Assembly (NCBI RefSeq): GCF_032362555.1
Contig: NC_083520.1
Coordinates: 8,432,001-8,496,000 of the forward strand
Direction: 5' to 3'
From: Amyelois transitella
Lineage: Eukaryota > Arthropoda > Insecta > Lepidoptera > Pyralidae
DNA length: 64,000 nt
Part shown: piece by piece, positions 8,901-17,087 of the stretch
Numbering within the stretch: position 1 is the first letter of the stretch
How the letters are laid out: each line of letters begins with the position of its first letter
Notes under the pieces: generated by a model
The model's database searches: none
The model's input: only the letters and a program-made list of their open reading frames with translations
What the model was told of the DNA's origin: nothing
Position numbers and translations under genes: made by a program

Positions 8901-11809
8901 CATATTCAATTATACAATCAGATTTCTGCCAATGCCGCTAGTAGACGGTTGGAGGAGCACGCTGAAAAGCAAGAAGATATGCAAGGCAATGGACTGAAAT
9001 CTGAGGACACGGTAAATTGGTATGGACTAAGTGGAGAGAGAAAAGACGAAATTGTGAGGTCTGTCTACTCCGTAAGGGATAAAGACGTGACTACTTCTTC
9101 CTCCTGGTTTTAGTCCCGGTTGCTTAGTCACCTCACTGAAGAGGAGCCCGGGGTATGCTTTTGACCATGGATCCTGCATTTATCAGGTTTTTACACGAAG
9201 CGACTCCCATCTGACCTCCACAACCTTTGCAGCTATACCTAACCTGTACTGGATCCGTGGTTACACATCCAGTTGTCTGAATGTGCAGGTTTCCTCACGA
9301 TGTTTTCCTTCACCGTAAGAGCATAGGTTAGCATTCAAACTATTGTACATAACCTTGAAAAGTCATTGATACAGAACCGAGGTGGGATTTGAACCTGTGC
9401 CTTTCTGCGCATCATGCATTTTAACCGGGCACCTTACCGATTCTACCACCGACACTCTGAATAAAGACGTGACTATATGTTGTATGCAATAGGTAGTTAT
9501 TTTTAATAATTTTGGGCCTTAGTAAAGCATCATGTGATTCGTTGAGTTCTAAACAAATAAATTGTTACATCAAACAAATGAGATTTGCGGTCGGGAGGAT
9601 AAAACGAGAGTGGAAAACTTCGAATGAAATTCTTGTTTGGCTAGACTTTAGGGATACACGACCGAATGCGGGATGGCCCTGAACCTTAACTAAAATAAAA
9701 CTGTGTACGACTCTTGTACTCAAAGGTTCTTAGTTCAAATTGCTTTGATACAATTGTAAATTGCTGATACATGCTGACCGGCATACTTTTTTTATTTGAT
9801 CTGAGTCTTAGATGTTTTTATTTTTACATTTATGTTATATGTAAATATAGTATCGTTGAATAACTTAGGCGACTGGACTAGGACTTTCATCTCTTAACTC
9901 AATTCCATCCACTATGCCATCCTGCTAATCGTTACTAACGCAGGGACATTAGTAACGATTAGCAGGCCAGTGAAAAGATTGCGGGGTAGACAGAGCCAGC
10001 AGTCTTGAAATACTGGTCACGTTCAGCTGTTTGGCAGTCAAAATTGTGTGAGATACGCGGACGCCTTTATGACTTTTCAAGCCACACGTACGAAGCATTA
10101 TTTATGTGAACAGCAAAATAAACAAGTTGATTTCAACAAATGGAGCTCAAGAGTAGAAAATATATCATTCACTCATTCATATATTGCGGGTTAGACAGAG
10201 CCAACAGACTGAAAGGCCATAGACAGAGTGCAACATCGCCTAAAAGAAGAATCCCAAGTTTTGAAGCAGAAAATATATAGTGTTTTTTTTTAGAAAGTAC
10301 ACCCGATCTAGAAATAATCGAGGTTAGATAAATATTTGTAATGTTATTGGTTTCTTTAGATATCTATACTTTTGTACCTATAGTCCATTTATTTAGGTAC
10401 TAAAATGAAGGTAAACAATATTGAAATGTCTATCTATGCCACAAGGTATAGATAGACATTTCAATATTGTTTATGTAATTATGTATTGTTATGTATTGTT
10501 ATGTATGTATTATTATACCATTATTTACATATTAATATTTTATTAATATATAAAAATAATTTATCTAAGTTAAGTTTTATTTTTAATTCTACGGTTGACC
10601 TCATAATTATCTTTACAGATATCTCCTCTGCCGCGGGGGGTCCACTCACGCTACGCGAGGATCTCTGTCTATTTCCACGTCGAGAAGACTCAATTCCAGC
10701 AGAAAAACTAACATCAGCATGGTGCCGAGGACGTTAGTATAGGAATGTTGAAACGACAATACAATACATATTATACTGACGTCTTTAACCCTTACGGGGT
10801 AGACAGAGCCAACAATCTCGAAAAGACTGAAAAGCCACGTTCATAATTTAGCTGAAAAGTCTAAATGATGGAATTGCGATTCGAATAAAAAATAGTGACA
10901 GGTTGCAAGCCCATCGCCTAAAAGAATCCCAAGTTTATCAGCCTTACCCTTGGTAAACTTTTACAATTTGCACGAGAAAGAAGAGACGAAAAGAGAAGCA
11001 GCTGGTACACACTATGTTATTTGTGCGTCGCTCGTGTGAATCTTTCTTCTCCCGCCCGTCATAAAAAGATAAAAACAACGTCTTTTTTTTTCAATTCCGT
11101 TTCTCTTAGTCTGATTTTTATTTTATTTGTTTAACTACCAAAAAGTACAGGGTAATTTCACAGCATGTTTGGGCGATGAGAGTAACAAAAATAACTAATT
11201 TGAAACTTTCGCTTTGTGTATTATGTATTATAATTATATCATAATATAAAATAAGTTTAAAAAATATAATTTTCGCTTCGCTTCCATTAAGATATAGGAC
11301 TTTTTATAAGTTAAATTATGTAGTTTATTAGATTTCGCCGAAGCAAAACCGTCAAAAATATTTAAGACTCATTTGAGTGTTCCCCTCCACGGAAATCTTT
11401 AGTAAAAGGCGAAAGATTTATGCGTTTTGAAAGGAAACCAGAGTAACGAAACAGAAATTCTGAATCGACCCGATGAAACGCAAGAAAATCTACATAGCGC
11501 AAAGTAGAAAATGTGTAAACAAATCAGCGACATCTAGTAGCTTTATATGATATCAAATCCAGCCCTTGACAATCGTCTACGGTCACATTTTTAGGACACT
11601 AAACGTTTTGTAAAAGCATACCAAGATGGCGCTACTTTCCTAAACAAAATAATACGTGTGTGCTATTTTTACTACGCTTTTATTACTACTACGCTTTTAT
11701 ATTAGCTTGGGTTGTATGTACATATTGCTAACATAACTCATTTTGCAGAACCAGCGTCGGTCGTGACAGCAGCATCAGACTCCTTAACAACGGCTCGTCC
11801 AAACTCTGA
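5935..11809 (+). CDS. CCHa1-R: Peptide GPCR resembling the CCHamide-1 receptor, 3' exons (partial gene)
   Basis: Five GT-AG exons read through in frame: 5935-6123, 7767-7870, 8760-8897, 10619-10732 and 11749-11809 (TGA), about 201 residues. The first acceptor could instead be 5942; both keep the frame. The product starts in extracellular loop 2 (VCYPYPVEWG), then TM5 (FLVYYSLPLAVIALFY), a third loop with RNMPGEMQG and MRARRKVA, TM6 with CFLPSHVF, and TM7 ending in NPIALY, which fits the NPxxY motif. Helix 8 is FRKHFNRYLLC, with a possible palmitoylated Cys, followed by a Ser/Thr/Arg-rich tail. This pattern matches insect CCHamide receptors (bombesin-receptor relatives), which signal at the plasma membrane in feeding and endocrine control. 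TM1-TM4, including the DRY motif, are upstream of the window or missed. Other bombesin-like peptide receptors are possible. Confidence 0.8.
6151..6414 (-). mobile_element. SINE-like family A copy in receptor intron
   Basis: Minus-strand copy from the GCCGTGTGGTTCCCGGCACC head (about 6414) to a short ATGT-type tail (about 6151), beginning only about 27 bp after the exon donor at 6123. A GTAGTTTTA string is present on both sides (about 6143 and 6425), but 14 bp lie between the head and the right copy, so the duplication is uncertain. Confidence 0.8.
6578..6712 (+). pseudogene. LINE ORF2 C-terminal remnant in receptor intron
   Basis: One frame reads WSDQIRSSLNTDLHKA, then DAKDRNRWKEEI, and ends RGSHDPHQ followed by TGA. 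This is the usual C-terminal tail of an RTE/R-type LINE reverse transcriptase protein in insects (tryptophan-rich start, RG-HDP end). Only about 44 codons remain, so it is a truncated dead copy. It is not part of the receptor gene. Confidence 0.65.
7335..7430 (-). mobile_element. LINE 3'-end fragment (TTTATTTA-type), first copy
   Basis: The block TTTATTTAAACTTCATTGCA...GGCGGACTT...CCAGTCAACC recurs at 47375-47480 with the same order of words. On the minus strand it ends in an AATAAA/TAAA-type tail, as expected for a truncated non-LTR retrotransposon 3' end. The parent element is not identified. Confidence 0.55.
7934..8222 (+). mobile_element. LINE B 3'-end copy with another LINE 3' end inserted in its tail
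   Basis: The whole insert is flanked by a perfect 10-bp repeat, AAACAAGCAC, at 7934-7943 and 8213-8222. The outer part is a very short LINE B 3' end (GATCGTGGC...CCTCCGGGAAAGAGGCGTGA). Its ATGT tail is split by a second sequence (about 7995-8200) that ends in TTTATAATATTAGTAGGAT, a 3' end common among insect RTE-like repeats. This is a retroelement inside a retroelement, within the receptor intron. Confidence 0.65.
8408..8625 (-). mobile_element. LINE family B 3'-end copy, minus orientation
   Basis: The minus strand carries the diverged coding end of LINE B: GRPSRRYLDQI, then [12 protein letters not shown], then a degraded tail ending near CTCCGGGAAAGAGGCGTGAT and ATGTATGT. It is 5' truncated and frame-damaged. 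It lies in the receptor intron upstream of the TM7 exon. Confidence 0.75.
8637..8740 (+). mobile_element. Very short LINE B insertion next to the TM7 exon acceptor
   Basis: Only the last ~76 bp of LINE B (8651-8726) are inserted, ending in four or five ATGT units. A perfect 14-bp duplication, GTACATTTGCTTAC, flanks it at 8637-8650 and 8727-8740. The right copy abuts a TACTAAC branch-point-like string 19 bp upstream of the exon acceptor at 8759. The tail is undiverged, so the insertion is probably young. Confidence 0.85.
9128..9466 (-). mobile_element. tRNA-derived SINE, family C, copy 1
   Basis: On the minus strand the head begins near 9465 with TGGTAGAATCGG, matching a pol III A box. About 55 bp further is GGTTCAAATCCC, a perfect B box. 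These support a tRNA-derived promoter. The body contains TGTAACCA...GGAGGTCAGA...GAAGCGACT-type words that recur at 51118-51440 and 51880-52110. It sits in the receptor intron after the TM7 exon. Confidence 0.75.
9921..9966. repeat. Perfect inverted repeat (hairpin), 18-bp arms, 10-nt loop
   Basis: 9921-9938 is the exact reverse complement of 9949-9966, with the loop at 9939-9948. It lies in the receptor intron beside a degraded family A SINE fragment (about 9978-10040). Confidence 0.9.
9978..10265 (-). mobile_element. Degraded SINE family A fragments
   Basis: Two pieces carry family A internal words on the minus strand: GCGGGGTAGACAGAGCCA (about 9980) and GGGTTAGACAGAGCCAACAG (about 10188). 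Neither has a head or tail. Confidence 0.65.
10412..10473. repeat. Perfect inverted repeat (hairpin), 26-bp arms, 10-nt loop
   Basis: 10412-10437 is the exact reverse complement of 10448-10473, with the loop at 10438-10447. The arms are mixed sequence rather than simple AT repeats (for example TTGAAATGTCTATC). It lies in the intron about 145 bp before the exon at 10619. Transcripts would fold into a 62-nt stem-loop. Confidence 0.92.
10760..10980 (-). mobile_element. SINE family A copy, 5' end lost
   Basis: The minus-strand copy begins immediately after the exon donor at 10732, with the tail near 10766. It retains ACGGGGTAGACAGAGCCAAC, CAGGTTGCAAGCCCATCGCC and GAATCCCAAGTTTAT, but not the CCGGGAACC head. 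Confidence 0.75.
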
Positions 11810-12034
11810 GGAAGGGGTCCCGGCCACATGGCCAATAATAACCTAGAACGCTCGAAAGAAAACTACAGCAAGAGCGCCCTTTATAAAACTAATCTTAATC
11901 ACATGGCGCCTTTTCCCAAATGCTGTGAACACGAAAATGGTGTTAAAATTGTTGAGACAAATGTGGACAAAGATGTCAGTAGCACTGAAAGTTTCTTTTT
12001 AAATCGGGACAATTCTTTTCGTTCTAACTGTTAA
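11810..12034 (+). other. In-frame open extension after the receptor stop codon
   Basis: After the receptor TGA at 11807-11809 the same frame stays open for 74 codons to TAA 12032, including an ATG at 11828. The extension is Asn/Ser/Lys/Glu-rich with a CC pair, and a stretch this long without a stop is mildly surprising. It could be 3' UTR (most likely), a read-through tail or part of an alternative C-terminus. The stop is followed by G, not the CUA context known to favour read-through. Confidence 0.35.
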
Positions 12035-12679
12035 ACTTGTATAATAAGTCATTAACAAAAGAATTACTACTACATTATTTCAAAAACTGACTGTACTTTG
12101 TCGCTACCTAAGATACTGACGGACGCCTATTCTATGCAATCACATCATTGAGGTTAATCTTAATATTTTTATTTTAATACTAGAAGCATCGTTGTTCGTT
12201 TAGGCGATTAACACACTGCCCCGCACCACGCAGCGTAGCGCGTGAATGCGTGTTCGAACGTTGCTTGTAAGTATCTCCGTTTGTATGGAAAACACGCACA
12301 GTCTAACACACAGAAAATGCATCCACGCGCGTTCATGCGGATCACGCGCATACACGCGGAGAAACATGCACCCCCGCGCGTAGGTGCGGGGCGAGACGCA
12401 AGGTATGGCACACCGAATCCCGCAGTGCCGCGCGTGATTTTGAATGGGCGTGACTTTTAATTCGACCATACAAATACCAAACAGTTACACCCCTTTCACA
12501 CGGCAGTCCAGTTTTGCAGGATCGGCTTTTTACGGTATCCTGCTAAACTGGACGCTGTGTTCACATGGCAGTTCAGTTTTGCAGGATTCAGTAAAAAGCT
12601 GGTTCCGCAAAACTAGACTGCCGTATGAACACGGTTGCATCCTGTTTTTTTACCATTCCTACGCCGGTTATCAGGTGAA

Positions 12680-12963
12680 ATGGACGTAAATACTTTCCTA
12701 ATTTTCTATTGGTATTATCGGCGTCGGCAGCGAAATAGAAGATTCTGGGTTCATCCTATTCTGACACAACGCTCGAATTTGGGTATTTTTCGGAATCTTA
12801 TGAGCGATTTGAGAAGAGATGAGTCAAAATTTTTCAATTATTTTAGAATGAGTATGACCACATTTGACGATCTTTTAAAAAGGGTGAATGAAGATTTAAA
12901 AAAACATGATACAAATATGAGAAAAAGCATCACACCTGAAGAAAAGTTAGCAATATGTTTAAG
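12680..12963 (+). pseudogene. Harbinger transposase, N-terminal exon
   Basis: ATG 12680 begins MDVNTFLIFYWYYRRR, followed by RRFWVHPILTQR, FFNYFRMSMTTFDDLL and TPEEKLAICL. This is the conserved N-terminal region of HARBI1-like transposases. The exon ends at a consensus donor (AAG then GTAAGA, 12964) in phase 2, at a position where the family continues into the DDE nuclease domain. No continuation with the first catalytic acidic residues is found before the C-terminal piece at 13405. Confidence 0.85.
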
Positions 12964-13059
12964 GTAAGAATGAAATACATATTTAAAGTTTAATATTTAT
13001 TACCAAACACAATAAGTTATGTATGTATGATATTTTCACAAGATGATCGTTAATATTAA

Positions 13060-14015
13060 TTAAATATTAGTGAAATCCGGAAAATCAGAGCTCTGCGATT
13101 CAACTGATTGTGCAGATGGCGATGACTGAACGCTGTAATGCGGTGTGAAATAACCTGCTGATTGATAAGAGTTGTTAAAAGTAGATGGTTGTTGAGAGGA
13201 CCATTGGTTAAAATTGCGGCTTTTTATATTTTGCAACAAACTTATAACACCTGCTTGAAATTGTAATATTTGATCATCGTTGAGTGAAGCTAGTGTAGGA
13301 AGTAAACTTTTAAAAAATGACAAGTTACGATCTTCATTCTGCGTATTCGGCTGACTTTTCATCTGGTGATCAATGAAACTCGCCATTTTTTGATCCATTA
13401 CAGAAAGGTTTGCATTATAATCTGTTGAGACCCTATGGAGGAACTCATTTAGATAAAAATAAAAGGATATTTAACTATCGATTAACAAGAGCCAGACGTT
13501 ATGTGGAGTGCGCGTTTGGAATATTGGCAAATAAATGGCGAATATTTCATCGTCCATTGGACGTAAGCACCAGTACAGCTATCTCGATAGTTAAAACTTG
13601 CGCCGTGCTTCATAACTATATCATGCATAATGAAAGTTCATATGCGAACATTGACAGCAACGATTCAACGATATCTTTGGAAAACGTACGTAATGAGCCA
13701 AATACACGAGGTGGACGCTGTGCTAACACAATACGAACAGAGTTCACAAATTATTTTGTTTCTGAAGTGGGAGCTGTACCTTGGCAAGACGAAGCAATAC
13801 AAGGATAAACGAAATAAATATAAAAACTTACCATAGCTTTGTCTTTCTTTTTCCTCAAGTTCTTGAAAGTCTTCTCTCAAAACAATGCAAACTTCGCGCC
13901 ATGCTGCAGTTCGCAAGTTGTTATCTTTATAATTTTCCAGCGTTTTATCCCATAATATAGGCCTAATTTCAATTAGTGTAATAAGAAGTTCGGGATCAAT
14001 ATTTGTTTGCGACAT
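13060..14015 (-). pseudogene. Harbinger-associated MADF/BESS DNA-binding protein, broken
   Basis: Exon 1 (14015-13832) encodes MSQTNIDPELLITLIE, then RPILWDKTLENYKD and WREVCIVLREDF, a MADF (Myb/SANT-like) domain. It ends at a strong GTAAGT donor in phase 1. A second open piece (about 13398-13060) contains FFKSLLPTLASLND-DQILQFQ, a BESS-type motif, and a Gln/Ser-rich end. In Harbinger elements this partner binds DNA and helps the transposase into the nucleus. The linking middle part is missing, probably removed by the same internal deletion that damaged the transposase. The gene runs opposite to and overlaps the transposase. Confidence 0.75.
13405..13808 (+). pseudogene. Harbinger transposase, C-terminal part of the DDE domain
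   Basis: The frame reads HYNLLRPYGGTHL, then NKRIFNYRLTRARRYVECAFGILANKWRIF, then VLHNYI, and ends at TAA 13806. This is the end of the DDE_4 nuclease domain, including the RARRxVE region with the last catalytic Glu. The preceding section with the first two Asp residues is absent, so the transposase cannot be complete. There is no good ATG; a possible acceptor (CATTACAG) lies near 13404. Confidence 0.85.
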
Positions 14016-14674
14016 TTTTCGACGAAACACAGCAATCTCGGCGCCGCGCAAAAGAGCAATGCGCGAGCGCTACACATGTGCGGGTGACGCGGCGGGCGCG
14101 GGGCGGGGGCTGCCACCACTCCACTATCCCGCTAAAAACAGTGTCCAGCAAAAAACCGCATGCAGGAAGCCGTGTGAAGATTGCTATTGAAATATATGTG
14201 TGATTAAACGGGATCCCGCTTTTTACTGGACTACGGATCCAGTTTCTAGTGACAAAACCGAATGGCACAATTCGACCGGATCGGTTTTTTGCAGGATCCC
14301 GCATGCGGGATGCTCGTGTGAACGCTAGCATATAAACACATTCGCCATCAAACGGGATCCTGTAGAAAACGGGATCCTGTAAAAAACTGGACTGCCGTGT
14401 GAAAGGGGTGTTAGTATAATGGCAGCGTCCTGAATAAGTTCCACACTATTAACCATTTTTATCAAGACTATCGTGATGCTCAGTACTGCACGACCACCAC
14501 AGAGAACGGCGAATAAATGAGAGCCGCCGTGCGTGAATCTACAAAACACACCTACGCGCGTGAGTGCGCAAAAAACCCGCACGATGATGCAGATCTGCAC
14601 TCCCGCAGGAACGCGCGTAGGTGCGTCGACACGCAATATGCAGCATGATGCGGGGCAGTGTGTTAATCGCCTTA

Positions 14675-17087
14675 AGTTCTCGCTTACACTAACCAATTTT
14701 GAAAATTGATTTTCTCGATAAACGAGCGAGGTACTAGGACGATGGAAAATTAATAATACTTAAATGTGTCGTCACACAAAAAATAGCACTATTTCTGTTT
14801 AGTGTAGGAGGATTTACCATACTCGTCCAAATGGGATTCCAGTAAACGATGCCATAAAATTTTTACTCTGTGTAAAAGTTCAGCTATTTCTTAATATGGT
14901 ATCGCAGGGGTACGAGAAAAGACAGTCTAGATAGACAGCGTACATATGCCTTGGTTCTCATTTAACAAGTTTCGAAAGAAAATGGCTGAAGCGGGACCGA
15001 AGGTGCTTAGTTGCTTCAAAACTTGACGCACCTAATGGTGAAAAGAATAGCAGCCATCTTGCGTGCCAAAATCTCAAATCGTTTATATTATGTTCCTTAT
15101 TTGTTTAACATTAACTGGCAACACGAAGAGATGTCAACCGACCATACCATAATTTTGTGTGATTAAAATGAATTATTCGAAATTCAAGTATTTATGGTAA
15201 AAACGTAAATATGGAATACCTAAATGGGCTGTCAACTACTCAGAATTTAATACCTAAGTGTTTAATTTTTTCCAGTGTGTGGTTGCCGTAATCATAATTA
15301 TATTCCTAGATAAAATAACTACTTAATATTTGTACGAAGTGCCTGTAGACATCCATTTCTACTATTCTAGTTTTTAATGTAAACTTACAAATCACAGTAT
15401 AAATATGAATGAATATAGGTACCATTATAGTGGAGTACCTATGCTACTTCTAAGTTCTAACACAATTTATCCTTTTACCGTGCTCGCACATTACCTTCTT
15501 AGATATCACTTTCGGAAGTTCTAAATACCCTGTTTTTTATTAAGCTATTACATGTAATATTTTTGCGACCACAGGCAAATGATGCTGGTCATTTTAACTT
15601 TGCTGTGATAATTCAGTGGATGTGTATTATTTTTGTAAAAGTAGTCATATGCTCCTAATAATTATTAAAGAAGCTCCGATATAATTATTGTATGTAACAT
15701 GAGTTTTAATTATTGAATTTACAAATTACTCAATATAGAAATACAAATTTTTTTCACGTTTTGTGAACCTAAGATTTATTATTAAGCTACGAATTTTAAA
15801 CACAGTGACCGTGCATAATACTGAATAAAATGAGATTTGTAACATTTTTCTTGGCGTGTCGACATACTTTCACGAAAATCATTATCAACATTGATGAATA
15901 AACTCACTGACGAAGTCTCAATGCATAATATTATATTGTACTGTACAGTCAATATACAGTCTACTTGTATAGTGTCTAGAAAAGTCATTACGTCAGTTAA
16001 TTGGTAAAGTTATTTATGATGGTTTGTAAATAAAATTAAATAGGTTTATTAATGTAAGTACATAATGTACTAGTATGGTTGTAAATAAATAAAAATTATC
16101 ATTGAAGTTGATTTAGGCATGTAAAAAGAAACTAATGTTTATGTAATTAAGAAGTCAAGTACCTTAAATTGTTAAAAAAAAGCTATGAATGTTTGACGTT
16201 TGTAAATTGGAGCAATGTCTTTTACTTGTAAGTATTAAATGAATTAAAATGAACCTCTTTTATTTTAAGCATCGTTTGAAATAAATCTTTTCTGGTCTTT
16301 AGTTAAATAAAATTTTGAAAATGACAATAGACTTGATTTGTTCAACACAACAAACATTACAAATTATTTCAATTTAATAAAAGACTACGTAACGAAACAT
16401 TATAATTAGTAAAGGAAAAAGTATACATATATATATAAACTGATCAATTTTTTAAATAAATGAATGGTTCCATTCAAATTTTATTATCTTTATTCATATT
16501 TCAGGTCAAACTTTTCTGCTCGTAGTATCGTATCGTAGAATTACCCTAGAGCATCATATGTGACTGACATATTGTTAAACGTGCGCAAATTTTCATATAA
16601 GTTCAACGACAGAAAAACAATAAATGAAAAACAGAGAACCCTCTTTTCGTCTTTGGTTCAAGAGTCAAAACAAGCTTGCTTATAATAGCAACAGTATTTT
16701 TTTTTATTTTTATCTCTGTTTATGAATGAAAATGTTATGTTACATCTTGCGCCAAATAACGATTTTTCTTTCTTTCTTTCTTTCAACACCAAAGATGCAA
16801 TGTCTAAATTGCAGTATCAGTCATCGTCAGTGACACCAATGTGAAATGACAGCTGTCACTGTCATAGCGTCGCAACACGCATGTCATTTTTTTTTCCTTC
16901 ATTTTCATTCTTTTCTTGATGAGTATTCGAGAATTTCCAGAAATTCTGTTCGCTTGTTGTGATAGCCCATTCTAATATTTTTAATTTCTCGTTGTTAGGT
17001 TTTACCTTACAGTAACTTCTTTAAAATATTATAAGTATAATAAAAAATATCGTCTTCAGAAAGCAAAGTACAGTGGAATAATGAAAC
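14675..17087. other. Intergenic DNA upstream of GTF2H5
   Basis: AT-rich sequence without a supportable gene. It has a (TTTC)n tract near 16766-16786 and a TGACAGCTGTCACTGTCA cluster near 16847-16865. The 200 bp before 17088 must hold the GTF2H5 promoter and leader. No TATA box is evident. Confidence 0.5.

Larger units (their letters stand above)
12488..14410. mobile_element. Inner PIF/Harbinger-type element, 1923 bp, internally deleted
   Basis: The terminal inverted repeats are identical for 28 bp, starting CACCCCTTTCACACGGCAGT, and the element is flanked by TTA at 12485-12487 and 14411-14413. Subterminal GGATCC/CAGTCCAGTTTT-like words are repeated at both ends. Inside are a transposase gene on plus and a MADF/BESS gene on minus, the usual Harbinger pair, but both lack their middle parts. 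It is therefore probably non-autonomous. It interrupts the outer MITE and is younger than it. Confidence 0.9.
12203..14671. mobile_element. Outer Harbinger-type MITE, split by an inner element
   Basis: The left end GGCGATTAACACACTGCCCC (12203) matches the right end as a reverse complement (ending 14671). The termini are flanked by the 3-bp duplication TTA at 12200-12202 and 14672-14674, typical of PIF/Harbinger. Without the inner element it would be about 545 bp with no coding capacity: a MITE. Its interior is rich in CGCG/ACGCGT words. Confidence 0.85.

Noticed and set aside
8635..8997. A 120-codon plus-strand frame that includes TM7 of the receptor.
   Set aside because: It fuses intronic LINE sequence to exon 8760-8897. 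The acceptor at 8759 and the donor at 8898 explain the real exon; only the retained 3' part is kept as a possible isoform.
12200..12469. Open frames in the left arm of the outer MITE.
   Set aside because: They arise from GC-rich CGCG words of a non-coding MITE and have no recognisable domain.
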